Assembly: GCA_016932035.1 (NCBI GenBank)
Contig: JAFGDR010000009.1
Location: forward strand, 1 to 64,000
Direction: 5' to 3'
Origin: Candidatus Cloacimonadota bacterium
Lineage (GTDB): Bacteria; Cloacimonadota; Cloacimonadia; JGIOTU-2
Length of the DNA: 64,000 nt
The notes under the pieces are model-generated. The model did no database searches, was not told where the DNA came from, and was given only the letters and a program-made list of their open reading frames with translations. Below are positions 1-8,579 of the stretch, one piece after another. Numbering within the stretch: the first letter of the stretch is position 1; every line of letters starts with the position of its first letter. The translations under genes were made by a program, and so were the position numbers.

Positions 1-102
1 AGAGATGATATGGGAAATGAAGTGAAACCAGGCATTTATTTCTATACATTAAGCATAAATGGAAAAACAGAAGCAGTGGAAAAATGTCTTTTAGTGAAAT
101 GA
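1..102 (+). CDS. C-terminal end of a secreted protein with a T9SS-type sorting domain (partial)
   Basis: Frame 1 is open from the first base to a TGA at 100-102. The 33 visible residues include VKPGIYFYTLSINGK and end in EKCLLVK. This is the last strand pair of the FlgD-like/Por secretion C-terminal sorting domain (pattern G.YFY.L..N....V.K...VK) that also ends three other proteins in this window. The rest of the protein lies upstream, so its function cannot be judged. The stop overlaps the start region of the next gene, so the two were probably co-transcribed. Confidence 0.75.
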   Translation, partial: RDDMGNEVKPGIYFYTLSINGKTEAVEKCLLVK

Positions 103-632
103 GAAAATTAAGAAAATCCTTGTTATTTGCTTGTTTATTTATCGTGATAGCTGGATTTCAGGGAAGTGTTTTTAGTGACAATCATATTGATTTTTTTATT
201 GGAATGGGTTTTCCAGAATTCATTAATATTGGAATGCGATACCATGCTTCACAGATGCAGTTCGGCTTGAGTTATGGATTCTTACCACTTGATGATGAAC
301 CCTGCACTTCGATTACGGGTGATATATACTTCCACTTTGCAGGAAAACCGAAACACACTTCGAGAAAACCGTGGTATTCAAAGTTTGGTCTTAGTTATGT
401 GAAAGACAAACAAGTAAGCGGTACTTCATCATATATCTACTCAAATTTTCGAATTGGGAGAGAGTTTTTTATTTCTAAAAAAATCGGTGTCGGAGCAGAT
501 GTCGGCTTTGGTATTGAACTTTCTAAAGAAATAACAGAAACCCAAGAAACATCTAGCTGGTTCAATTTTGATTTAGATTTCCCGATCATGCCCTGCATCA
601 GTATAAATATATTCTATCATATAGATGTTTGA
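84..632 (+). CDS. Small exported protein, predicted outer-membrane barrel or periplasmic protein
   Basis: I do not recognise a named family. The N-terminus (MRKLRKS then a hydrophobic run LLFACLFIVIAGF) is a good signal peptide. The remainder alternates polar and hydrophobic residues with many aromatic residues and glycines, as in small outer-membrane beta-barrels of about 180 residues. The ATG at 99 forms an ATGA overlap with the upstream stop and gives a cleaner signal peptide than the ATG at 84; neither has a strong Shine-Dalgarno sequence. It is probably translationally coupled to the upstream secreted protein. Function unknown. Confidence 0.6.
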   Translation: MSFSEMRKLRKSLLFACLFIVIAGFQGSVFSDNHIDFFIGMGFPEFINIGMRYHASQMQFGLSYGFLPLDDEPCTSITGDIYFHFAGKPKHTSRKPWYSKFGLSYVKDKQVSGTSSYIYSNFRIGREFFISKKIGVGADVGFGIELSKEITETQETSSWFNFDLDFPIMPCISINIFYHIDV

Positions 633-655
633 TCGGATCTAAAAGGAATAGTACA

Positions 656-1021
656 ATGAAGAAAAAAGATTGTTACTGGCTTAGTCCCTGCGGACTTTCG
701 TGTGATACATGTAGCATCCATCTGCGCACACCGGAGGAGCTTGCATATTGGGAGAGTCAGAATGTCGATGCGGATAAGATCAGGTGTGATGGATGCAGAT
801 CAAATCTTGAAGGAAATCATTGGTCACCTTCCTGTAAAATATTGGCATGCTGTGTATATAAGAAACAACTCTCCTATTGTGCACAATGCGATGAATTTCC
901 CTGCAGGATATTATTGGATTGGGCTGCACAATATTCACATCATGAAAATGCGGTTGACCGATTAAGAGAGATGAAAGCGCAAGGTGTTGTGAAGTGGCTG
1001 GAAGCACATGGATATGAGTAA
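656..1021 (+). CDS. DUF3795 family cysteine-rich protein
   Basis: A protein of about 121 residues containing SPCGLSCDTCSIHL near the start, then CDGC, CKILACC and CAQCDEFPC, followed by a helical C-terminus. This Cys spacing matches DUF3795-type small proteins, which are predicted to bind zinc and have no assigned activity. The frame is open from 629, but the ATG at 656 is preceded by AAAGGA at a good distance, so I start there. It is likely a single gene that follows the exported protein by 24 bp. Confidence 0.75.
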   Translation: MKKKDCYWLSPCGLSCDTCSIHLRTPEELAYWESQNVDADKIRCDGCRSNLEGNHWSPSCKILACCVYKKQLSYCAQCDEFPCRILLDWAAQYSHHENAVDRLREMKAQGVVKWLEAHGYE

Positions 1022-1043
1022 ATTCTAGATCATAAAAGAAGAA

Positions 1044-2696
1044 TTAATCTACTTCAATACTTTCCTCTGCGAGAAGTATTAATTTATAATCTGTCTTTGA
1101 TGTACCTGTGACAGGATCAAATCTATATAACATAACAACATCGAGTTCTGACCCGCTCCATTCACCGGGAGTGATCACCAAGAATGTCCTAACATCGTGT
1201 GTGCAATATTCGGCATCAACCCAGGAGCCGGAATTTGCATAAATGCTCGTGTAGTTACTTTGTGTGGGATACACCATGATATGTGGTTTGTGTGAATGCC
1301 CGAAAGCTATTATTTTATAAGGTTTTGTAGATGGATTGATTATATATTCATAGATAGGAGCACCCGAAAGTTCAACACCATCAAAAATTCCCATAGCAGT
1401 ACTCATGGGAACCGGAACCTCGTTGACTGCCTGGGTTTCCTGCCATAGACTTTCGATGCTATCTGCATACATTTCATAGGCACCGTTAAAGGAAAACGGT
1501 TCAAAATAACTATCAATCCCATTCATCTTGATTATCTCATCGTACAGTGGGGGACACGCCATGTCGAAATCTGATAATACTGTCAGGAACGCAAGTGTCC
1601 AGCCTGTAAAGAACTCAAATGAACCTTTTTGGTTCGCGGATTCCATCAAATTGTTAGGGGGTTGTATTGTCATGCCTTGAGCATATAGACGTGAAATAAA
1701 ATATCCCGGTGGGAGTTTGTGAGAAGGATTAACAAGCGATTGAGGACAATTGAAAAGATCATATCGATGACCATGTTCCATAATAATCTCATTAGCGGGG
1801 GCATATTTCCCAAGTCCGGGTACATCACCCATCCACGTAATATTTGGAATGATCCCATCAAGTATTTCTTGAGTAAGTAGCATATCATGGTTGCCTGGCA
1901 CATAGATAAGCTCGATTTCACCATTATTAACGATTGTTCTGAACTTATTAAAGATCTCGACGTTAGTCGGGCAGTTTGCGATCGCCTGGAAGTAGTCTTT
2001 AGAATTGTGGATATTTATTGATGAATCAAAAGGTGCAACTTCATAAGGTACAAGCCATTCATCAAAAAGGTCACCAAGGATAACGAGTTGCTTAACATCA
2101 GGACTGTTCATTACATAATCAAGGAAATTTTCGAGTGCATCCGCATTTTCATCAAACCAGCAATAACCTCCGTCAATTGCTCTTTCATCACCCATATGCA
2201 CATCACTTATACATACAATGGAAGTTCGTTGAAGACTATCTGCATTTGCAACTAAATCGATTGTTTCACCTGTTGTTCTAAATTGAATATCTTGAGTTTT
2301 TTCAAAAGATTCACCTTTGCTTGAGTGTAGCCCTGTTTTAAGGGTAAGTATATATTTCCAACCAGCCCTGAGGTAAAATTCAGGGTGAAACTGCAATGTT
2401 ACAATCTTACCGAAAACATCTATATCGTAATGTGCATTTAAAGAGCCGGTTACATCTGAAAAATCTACATTCCCCTGGATTGTTGACTCATCGATTTCTT
2501 CAGAGAAAAGCATTTCGATAGATCGCACCATATGGTTCAGTTCATAATATAGGTCATGTTTATTATGTAGAGTTGGAAATGAAACAGTCAGTAATCCATC
2601 TGGTTTAGTCGTTTCAGAACATGAAAAAAATAAGATTATTAAGAGGAGTGTCGAGAAAAACGTGATAATATTAGCTTTATTGTATCTATGTTTCAT
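1044..2696 (-). CDS. Lipoprotein with Ig-like domain and calcineurin-like metallophosphoesterase domain
   Basis: The signal peptide ends in a lipobox (LFFSC, Cys26), so the protein is probably membrane-anchored. Residues about 35-145 look like a bacterial Ig-like domain (Big_5 type: sex of the strands and the ending FRTTGE fit). The phosphoesterase core follows with all metal-binding motifs: DVH at 165-167, GDLFDEW at about 208, GNHD at about 268 and GHSHKPH near residue 480. The family cleaves phosphomono- or diesters, but the substrate cannot be told from sequence. AGAGGT precedes the ATG. A TTGACA box on the same strand lies 60 nt upstream. The gene converges with the DUF3795 gene. Confidence 0.85.
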   Translation of the reverse strand: MKHRYNKANIITFFSTLLLIILFFSCSETTKPDGLLTVSFPTLHNKHDLYYELNHMVRSIEMLFSEEIDESTIQGNVDFSDVTGSLNAHYDIDVFGKIVTLQFHPEFYLRAGWKYILTLKTGLHSSKGESFEKTQDIQFRTTGETIDLVANADSLQRTSIVCISDVHMGDERAIDGGYCWFDENADALENFLDYVMNSPDVKQLVILGDLFDEWLVPYEVAPFDSSINIHNSKDYFQAIANCPTNVEIFNKFRTIVNNGEIELIYVPGNHDMLLTQEILDGIIPNITWMGDVPGLGKYAPANEIIMEHGHRYDLFNCPQSLVNPSHKLPPGYFISRLYAQGMTIQPPNNLMESANQKGSFEFFTGWTLAFLTVLSDFDMACPPLYDEIIKMNGIDSYFEPFSFNGAYEMYADSIESLWQETQAVNEVPVPMSTAMGIFDGVELSGAPIYEYIINPSTKPYKIIAFGHSHKPHIMVYPTQSNYTSIYANSGSWVDAEYCTHDVRTFLVITPGEWSGSELDVVMLYRFDPVTGTSKTDYKLILLAEESIEVD

Positions 2697-2750
2697 GTTT
2701 ACCTCTATTCACTAAATTATTCACAATAAATGAAAATAGAGAAATCAAAT

Positions 2751-2756
2751 TGTCAA
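2751..2756 (-). promoter_or_regulatory. TTGACA box upstream of the phosphoesterase gene
   Basis: On the minus strand TTGACA lies about 55-60 nt before the start codon at 2696, the same placement seen before many genes here. No clear -10 hexamer is seen 17 nt downstream. Confidence 0.4.
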
Positions 2757-2773
2757 TCAATATTTACTAATAC

Positions 2774-2779
2774 TTGACA
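2774..2779 (+). promoter_or_regulatory. TTGACA box upstream of the 2823 gene
   Basis: TTGACA lies 49 nt before the ATG at 2823; TATAAA follows after only 12 nt. It is divergent from the minus-strand TTGACA at 2751-2756, so this 126-bp gap probably holds two back-to-back promoters. Confidence 0.4.
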
Positions 2780-2822
2780 TCTTCATACATGTATAAAAAT
2801 TAATTTGTTAATGGATTATATA

Positions 2823-3518
2823 ATGAAGAAGATATTATTAAGCATGATTTTTTTACTACTCGGGGTGAACGCTCTTTATGCACAAACAATAGAGGATTGG
2901 ACCAAAGATTTCAAAGTCGAGTCCCATCATTTTGCGTCAACCGGAACAAATACATATTTTATTCTCGAACCCAATTATTATCTCATCCTCGAGCACCATG
3001 ATGCAGATGAATATGAACGTCTTGTAATAACGGTCCTCGATGAAACGAAAATAATCGATGGGCTTGAAACCCGCATCGTTGAAGAACGAGAAAGTGTGAA
3101 TAATGAACTGGTAGAGATTTCGCGGAATTATTATGCTTTTGATACAAATACGAGCAGTATTTACTATTTCGGTGAAGAAGTAGATATATATGAAGATGGA
3201 GAGATCGTCGATCATCATGGTGAGTGGATTTCAGGCAAAGACGGTGCGACTTTTGGGTTGATGATGCCGGGTATTACTTTGATAGGGTCGAAATATTACC
3301 AGGAAATTGCTCCAGACGTAGCAATGGATAGGGCTGAGATCATATCCGTTTCAGAATCCTTGACCACACCATTTTCTACTTTTGAAGGATGTCTTCGCGT
3401 TAAGGAAACCACACCGCTCGAACCTGGAATTCATGATTATAAAATCTATACCCCCGGAATCGGGTTGATCAGAGATGGGAATCTGCTTCTAGCTGATTGG
3501 AGATATCATGATAAATAA
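2823..3518 (+). CDS. Exported protein of unknown function
   Basis: About 231 residues. MKKILLSMIFLLLGVNALYAQ is a clear signal peptide with an A-x-A-type cleavage site. The mature part is acidic and beta-rich, ending in a motif (EPGIHDYKIYTPGIGLIRDGNLLL) that resembles the 'YYAPGVGLVK' ending seen in many exported hypothetical proteins of FCB bacteria. The reading frame extends to a TTG at 2805, but the ATG at 2823 starts the signal peptide. No enzymatic motif is visible. Confidence 0.65.
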   Translation: MKKILLSMIFLLLGVNALYAQTIEDWTKDFKVESHHFASTGTNTYFILEPNYYLILEHHDADEYERLVITVLDETKIIDGLETRIVEERESVNNELVEISRNYYAFDTNTSSIYYFGEEVDIYEDGEIVDHHGEWISGKDGATFGLMMPGITLIGSKYYQEIAPDVAMDRAEIISVSESLTTPFSTFEGCLRVKETTPLEPGIHDYKIYTPGIGLIRDGNLLLADWRYHDK

Positions 3519-3594
3519 TAGGGAATTTGAAATATTAAACTTTTTTGAAATTTTCCAATCTAACACAATGTTAACCAAATTATAGGTGGTTAAA

Positions 3595-4770
3595 ATGAAA
3601 AAAAGAAAGACACGAAATTACGGCATTTTTTTTGTGACGCTCACTGCAGTTATCTTTATTGCATCACATGTAATAGCAGGACCTAACTCAAGATTACCCT
3701 CAGTACACAAAAACGCATCTGAAAAGAAAGAAGTAATCACTCAAACTGATAAGAATGAGACTGATGATACGAAATCCTCATCGCAGAAAAATGATACGAA
3801 TAAGACTGCTGTTAAAGACATTGAAATTAAGAATAACAAGACAACCAGCGACGACAAGGTTAAAGACGCTGAAAAAAAGGTCATTGTTAAGCCAGTATTA
3901 AAAAACAAGACCGAAGACATTCAACCCTATACCCCGAAGGAAAAAGTAAATATCAATCCTTCGAATGAAAAAGAGATCATTACTTCTCCTAACAAGGATT
4001 ACCAATCTCAACAAAAATTCATCCCAAAGGAGAAAAATTTCAGTTCAGAATCAGAATCGATACTATCTTCAAAGTCTGTCATTCCATCTCATTCATCTTC
4101 TGATAATGAGATGATACGAAATTATCTCAAAGATCATCCACATGGAGGTCAATCAAATTACATCTCACCAAGGCAGAAACTTGATCCAGAAGAGATTCAA
4201 ATAGAAATAGAAAATGATAATGTTGATATCATCATCTATAATAATATTGAATACACATATTATTATGGTTACTATTACCGTCCCTGGGATGACTATTACT
4301 GGAGAGTGTGGCCTCCTTTCGGATTCAGAGTCAGTTGGCTTCCGCCTTATTATTATTCTTTCTGGTGGCGTGATATCGAGTATTACTATAGCTGCAATGT
4401 GTATTATGTATATATCCAGGAGCAGGATGAGTATGTTGTTGTTCGCCCTCCGATTGGTGCAATTGTTGAATCTATTCCAGATTACAGCGAAAAACTTATT
4501 GTTGATGGGGAGACGTATTTCATTGCGGACGGCTTGCAGTATAAAGCTGTTCTTGTAAATAAAGAGATATGGTTTAAGGTGATCAAAGTCGTTGATGATA
4601 GCCAGTATGCTGAAGTTGAATATCCGGTTGGATCTCTCGTTGAATTTCTGCCAGATGAGCGTGAAGTGATCTATATCGATGATGAAACCTATTATATTTC
4701 TGAAAATGTTCAATTTAAAGCTGTGATCGTTAATGATGAAATCTGGTTCCAGGTCCTCAAAGTAGGATAA
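3595..4770 (+). CDS. Exported low-complexity protein with tandem DUF6515-like domains
   Basis: About 391 residues. A signal peptide (hydrophobic VTLTAVIFIASHVIAG) is followed by a low-complexity stretch of about 130 residues rich in Lys, Asn, Asp and Ser. A Tyr/Trp-rich segment (YYGYYYRPWDDYYWRVWPP) follows, then two copies of a roughly 50-residue unit: VVRPPIGAIVESIPDY...LQYKAVLVNKEIWFKV and AEVEYPVGSLVEFLPDE...VQFKAVIVNDEIWFQV. The units match the DUF6515 pattern of exported proteins. The ATG at 3595 is preceded by AGGTGG, better than the in-frame GTG at 3586. Probably periplasmic or surface-associated; role unknown. Confidence 0.65.
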   Translation: MKKRKTRNYGIFFVTLTAVIFIASHVIAGPNSRLPSVHKNASEKKEVITQTDKNETDDTKSSSQKNDTNKTAVKDIEIKNNKTTSDDKVKDAEKKVIVKPVLKNKTEDIQPYTPKEKVNINPSNEKEIITSPNKDYQSQQKFIPKEKNFSSESESILSSKSVIPSHSSSDNEMIRNYLKDHPHGGQSNYISPRQKLDPEEIQIEIENDNVDIIIYNNIEYTYYYGYYYRPWDDYYWRVWPPFGFRVSWLPPYYYSFWWRDIEYYYSCNVYYVYIQEQDEYVVVRPPIGAIVESIPDYSEKLIVDGETYFIADGLQYKAVLVNKEIWFKVIKVVDDSQYAEVEYPVGSLVEFLPDEREVIYIDDETYYISENVQFKAVIVNDEIWFQVLKVG

Positions 4771-4858
4771 TAATTTAATGTAATTATACTTTGTGAAAGA
4801 GTATTGGAGGTTTGAGTGGGACGACTAACAGGATAATTTTGCCTGCATTTTTGAATTA

Positions 4859-4872
4859 TTTGACAAATAATC
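4859..4872 (+). promoter_or_regulatory. TTTGACAAATAATC element
   Basis: This exact 14-mer also occurs before the pgi gene (54828) and the TSUP permease gene (57559), and its first 12 bases occur before the tetR gene (41276). Here TATTAT follows TTGACA after 19 nt, and the element is about 117 nt before the GTG start of the M20 peptidase gene. Candidate promoter -35 region or regulator site. Confidence 0.5.
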
Positions 4873-4978
4873 TAAACACTAACCTATTATCCAAATTACA
4901 AAAAATAAGAAATATTGTTGATTAGATATTGATCTATTGGTTATATTTTGCCAATGCAACCCTTAGAGAGGAGTTCAT

Positions 4979-6112
4979 GTGAGTAGATTAGTAGATTATT
5001 TCATTTCTTTGGTCACAATAGATAGTGAGTCAAAGGATGAAAAGAAGGTCTCTGAGAAGATTGCTGATGATCTTGTTGAGATGGGAGCAGAGGTTATTTT
5101 TGATAAGGCGCATCATGCAACACAGGGAAATGTGGGAAATCTGATTGGTAATTTTAAAGGTAAAGTAAATAAACTTCCGCTTCTTTTATGTGCCCACACC
5201 GATACTGTAAAACCAGGTGTTGGTGTTAAACCGGTAATCAAAGAAGGTCTTATTCGATCTGACGGCTCAACCATTCTTGGTAGCGATGATAAAGCCGGAG
5301 TAGCACAAATTATCGAAGCTATCAGACGTCTTGATGATGAGGGATTTGAATACGCACCGATACAGGTTCTATTCACAATTTCGGAGGAGATCGGATTACT
5401 CGGTGCAAAGAATCTTGACTATTCGCTGATCGACGCTAACGTCGGTTTTGCGCTTGACTGGCATGGAGTTGGAGCAATTGTCACTCATGCTCCATCATTG
5501 AATGTTTTTGAGATTGTAATAACAGGCAAGGAAGCTCATGCTGGTGGTTCTCCCGAAAAGGGAATCAATGCAATCCAGGTTGCCGGAGAAGCAATTGGGA
5601 AACTCAAGCTTGGAAGGATCGATTTTGAAACCACAGCGAATATTGGTAACATAAAGGGTGGACTGGCTCATAACATTGTTCCAAAACAGTGTTTTGTCAG
5701 CGGAGAAGTCCGCAGTCATGACGAAGCTAAATTAGAAAAAATCACACAAGAAATTATTGATACATTCAAAGAAGTTGCATCCAAGTATGAATTAACACTT
5801 GATAGTGAAGTGATTAAAGCACAGTCACATGCTCACGTTCTCAAAGATTTTGCAGCGCTGAAAATTTCTGAAGAAGAAGAAATTGTGAAAATCGCAGAAA
5901 GAGCTGCACGAAATATCGGCATCGAACCTTCTATCGTAACTGGCGGTGGCGGTAGTGATGCGAATGTATTTTTCGAACATGGTTTGGTCGTTCCTATCAT
6001 TGGTACAGGTATGAATGATGTCCATTCTACGCATGAGAATATTAAAATTCAGGATCTCGAAGATGTTACCCGCTGGGTCATGGAGATCATCAAAGAATAT
6101 AGCAGACAATAA
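4979..6112 (+). CDS. M20 family metallopeptidase, PepT-like
   Basis: A 377-residue cytosolic zinc exopeptidase of the M20 family, closest in pattern to the 'PepT-like' group. Metal ligands and catalytic residues are visible: HTDTV at 73-77, GSDDKAG at about 101-107, ISEEIGLLGAKN at about 134-145, the dimerisation-domain signature GKEAHAGG, and GGGGSDANVF near the C-terminus. No signal peptide. The start is GTG at 4979, since the overlapping ATG at 4978 meets a stop at once; AGAGAGGAG precedes it. The aminotransferase gene follows after 24 bp, so both are probably one transcript for peptide and amino-acid use. Confidence 0.88.
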   Translation: MSRLVDYFISLVTIDSESKDEKKVSEKIADDLVEMGAEVIFDKAHHATQGNVGNLIGNFKGKVNKLPLLLCAHTDTVKPGVGVKPVIKEGLIRSDGSTILGSDDKAGVAQIIEAIRRLDDEGFEYAPIQVLFTISEEIGLLGAKNLDYSLIDANVGFALDWHGVGAIVTHAPSLNVFEIVITGKEAHAGGSPEKGINAIQVAGEAIGKLKLGRIDFETTANIGNIKGGLAHNIVPKQCFVSGEVRSHDEAKLEKITQEIIDTFKEVASKYELTLDSEVIKAQSHAHVLKDFAALKISEEEEIVKIAERAARNIGIEPSIVTGGGGSDANVFFEHGLVVPIIGTGMNDVHSTHENIKIQDLEDVTRWVMEIIKEYSRQ

Positions 6113-6136
6113 AAAACAGACATATAAGAGGTACTT

Positions 6137-7279
6137 ATGAAAAAATATTTGTTGGCACCCGGACCTACACCGGTCCCTGAAGCCATTCTTCAGACAATGG
6201 CTGAACCAATGGTTCACCACAGGACTCCTGCATTCAAGGAAAAAGTAGGAAAAGCAATCGAAGGATTGAAATACGTTTTTCAAACAAAAAATGATGTATT
6301 GATCTTCACTGCAAGTGGAACTGGCGCAATGGAAGGGGCAGTCTCAAACGTGCTCAATCCCGGAGATAAAGCGATAATAATTCGTGGTGGGAAATTCGGT
6401 GAGCGCTGGGGACAGATCGCAGAGAAATTCCATGCAATTCCCTTATACATCGATATCGAGTGGGGAACTGCTGTGGATCCTGCAATTGTGGAAAAACTCC
6501 TAAAAGAAAATCCTGATGTAAAAGCCGTTTACACACAACTGACCGAAACATCAACATGCAGTCTCCAGCCCGTTCAAAAACTCGGTGAGATCGTAAGTAA
6601 AACAAATGCACTCCTTGTTATCGATGCAATTTCAGGACTCGGTGGACAGGAATTCTATATGGATGACTGGAAGGTCGACATCTGCGTTGCTGGTTCTCAA
6701 AAAGGCCTGATGCTTCCTCCGGGACATGCCTATGCAGCCGTCAGTGAAAAAGCATGGAAAATGATCGATGATTGTAAGCAATCAAATTACTATTTCGATT
6801 GGAAGAAATATCGAAAAAAATTAGCAACCAATACAGATCCCTATACCGGTTCTGTTCTGCATATTAATGGACTCATCGTTGCACTCGATATGATTAAAGA
6901 ACGCGGTCTTGAAAACATGTTCTATCAGTATCAGGTTCTTGCAAAAGCTGTTCGTGCAGCAATCAAAGCACTTGGTCTTGAACTGTATGCGCATCCTTCA
7001 TGTGATGTTGCAACAGCGATCAAAGTGCCAGAATCCCTCGATGGACAAGCTCTTGTAAAAAATCTCAGGGACAAATATGGATTTACTATAGCTGGCGGAC
7101 AGGAACCGATCAAAGGTAAGATTTTCCGTATAGCACACATGGGCTATATCGAGATCTTTGATATAATAGCTGTTATCTCTGCCCTTGAAATCGCTCTGAA
7201 CGAACTCGGATGGAAATTTACCTGGGGAGCAGGGCTTACTGCTGCGCAGGAAGTTCTTGCAACAGAATATAAATTCTAA
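6137..7279 (+). CDS. Class V aminotransferase (serine/alanine-glyoxylate type)
   Basis: A 380-residue PLP enzyme. The start MKKYLLAPGPTPVP, HHRTPAF and TASGTGAMEGAVSN are hallmarks of the alanine-glyoxylate/serine-pyruvate aminotransferase branch of class V. The PLP lysine is K189 in VAGSQKGLMLPPG. C-terminal RIAHMGYIEIFDII is also typical. In lineages with this branch the enzyme is often used in serine or glycine interconversion; the exact substrate cannot be read from sequence. RBS AGAGG. It is the second gene after the M20 peptidase and ends at a strong intrinsic terminator hairpin. Confidence 0.85.
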   Translation: MKKYLLAPGPTPVPEAILQTMAEPMVHHRTPAFKEKVGKAIEGLKYVFQTKNDVLIFTASGTGAMEGAVSNVLNPGDKAIIIRGGKFGERWGQIAEKFHAIPLYIDIEWGTAVDPAIVEKLLKENPDVKAVYTQLTETSTCSLQPVQKLGEIVSKTNALLVIDAISGLGGQEFYMDDWKVDICVAGSQKGLMLPPGHAYAAVSEKAWKMIDDCKQSNYYFDWKKYRKKLATNTDPYTGSVLHINGLIVALDMIKERGLENMFYQYQVLAKAVRAAIKALGLELYAHPSCDVATAIKVPESLDGQALVKNLRDKYGFTIAGGQEPIKGKIFRIAHMGYIEIFDIIAVISALEIALNELGWKFTWGAGLTAAQEVLATEYKF

Positions 7280-7296
7280 CGAAAAAATAACCATAC

Positions 7297-7318
7297 AAGG
7301 CGGGTGTATTCCCGCCTT
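7297..7318 (+). terminator. Intrinsic terminator hairpin after the aminotransferase gene
   Basis: AAGGCGGG and CCCGCCTT form an 8-bp perfect stem around a 6-nt loop (TGTATT), followed by a T-rich stretch (TTCTTATTAT). It lies 18 bp after the aminotransferase stop and just before the DUF512 start at 7331. Confidence 0.8.
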
Positions 7319-7330
7319 TCTTATTATATC

Positions 7331-8548
7331 ATGCCGGTAAAAATACAAGCAATCCAACCTGATTCAATAGCTGAAGAGTTGGGAATCTTACCAGAAGATA
7401 CACTCGTTTCTATTAATGGTCATGAAATCCAGGATGAACTGGACTACTTATTTTATCAGGCAGATGAGAAAATATCTCTGGTTGTTACAGATCAGGAGAA
7501 GACAGTTACGCATATTTTCGGGAAAGATATCGACAAAGATATTGGGTTGATCCTGTATCCAATAAAGGTAAGAAAGTGTTCATGCAACTGCATTTTTTGT
7601 TTTGTTGATCAGATTCATCCTGATGCTCGAACTTCTCTCAAAATAAAAGATGACGATTACCGACTTTCTTTTTTTCACGGGAATTTTATAACACTCTCAA
7701 ACCTCACTAATAAAGATTATAAACGTATCATTGAACAGCATCTTTCACCTCTCTATATATCGGTTCATTCAACAAACGATGAACTGCGGCAAAAGATCAT
7801 GAGGTATAAGAACAAGATTTCTATCCTGAAAAAACTCAAGTTATTTGCAGAGAATGGGATCACGATGCATACACAGATCGTACTGATCCCTGGTTGGAAT
7901 GACGGAGAAAAACTCAAGAGATCCGTGCATGACTTAGCGCTACTGTATCCTGAAGTTCAATCGATTGGGATCGTGCCTGTGGGTTTAACAAAATTCAGGC
8001 AAAATCTTACCTCTCTATTAAAGGTTACTCCTTTGCAAGCAAAAGAAATTATAGAGAATACGAATCTTTGGAGGGAGGATTTTTTAGAAAGCTGTGGTTC
8101 AGGAATTGTAACCCTTGCAGATGAATTTTATCTTCTTGCAGGGGAATCCATACCTGAAACAGACTATTATGAAGGTTTTCCGCAAATCGAGAACGGCATT
8201 GGCATGGTGAGGGATTTCCTGAATACATGGGAATCTTATTCAGCTGAGTTACTGGAAAAATATGAGAGTAAGAAGGTTCTCTTTGTTACAGGTATTGCAT
8301 TTTATCCGATATTGAATGAATTGATCGATCGACTGAACTCAAATAACAACCAGCAATGGAAAGTGCTTCGAGTAGAAAATCAATTTCTTGGAAATGAAAT
8401 AACAGTTGCGGGACTCCTTGCAGGATGTGATGTGAGATCAGCCCTCAAAAAAGAGCATTATGATGTAGTACTCCTTCCGGATGAGATGTTCAATGTGGAC
8501 GGGATTACCTTAGATGGTCTTACAAAACAACACATATTGTCAGTCTGA
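7331..8548 (+). CDS. PDZ-radical SAM-DUF512 iron-sulfur protein
   Basis: About 405 residues. An N-terminal PDZ-like domain (IQPDSIAEELGILPEDTLVSI) precedes a radical-SAM-type cluster C83-x3-C87-x2-C90 in CSCNCIFCF, then a TIM-barrel-like section and the C-terminal DUF512 region. The family is widespread in Firmicutes, cyanobacteria and FCB relatives and has no settled reaction. The frame is open upstream to 7304, but that stretch is the terminator arm, so I use the ATG at 7331. No Shine-Dalgarno sequence lies before this ATG, which is unusual for the window. The gene converges with the minus-strand repair cluster. Confidence 0.8.
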   Translation: MPVKIQAIQPDSIAEELGILPEDTLVSINGHEIQDELDYLFYQADEKISLVVTDQEKTVTHIFGKDIDKDIGLILYPIKVRKCSCNCIFCFVDQIHPDARTSLKIKDDDYRLSFFHGNFITLSNLTNKDYKRIIEQHLSPLYISVHSTNDELRQKIMRYKNKISILKKLKLFAENGITMHTQIVLIPGWNDGEKLKRSVHDLALLYPEVQSIGIVPVGLTKFRQNLTSLLKVTPLQAKEIIENTNLWREDFLESCGSGIVTLADEFYLLAGESIPETDYYEGFPQIENGIGMVRDFLNTWESYSAELLEKYESKKVLFVTGIAFYPILNELIDRLNSNNNQQWKVLRVENQFLGNEITVAGLLAGCDVRSALKKEHYDVVLLPDEMFNVDGITLDGLTKQHILSV

Positions 8549-8566
8549 GGTTCTCGAAGACTGACA
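8538..8566. terminator. Candidate bidirectional terminator between convergent genes
   Basis: TGTCAGTCT at 8538-8546 pairs perfectly with AGACTGACA at 8558-8566 around an 11-nt loop. It overlaps the DUF512 stop codon and lies 14 bp beyond the 3' end of the SRAP gene. No T-tract follows, so termination strength is uncertain. Confidence 0.5.
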
Positions 8567-8579
8567 TCAATTCCATTAC

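Noticed and set aside
4165-4713. Long minus-strand open frame of 182 codons opposite the DUF6515-like gene
   Set aside because: Its Ile/Asn-rich composition is the complement of the Tyr/Asn/Asp-rich plus-strand gene; no start context or motif.
4816-4836. Six-codon leader peptide (GTG start, GGAGG upstream) in the gap before the M20 peptidase gene
   Set aside because: A good Shine-Dalgarno-like string is present, but the peptide has no repeated regulatory codons and no attenuator hairpin follows. Chance is likely.
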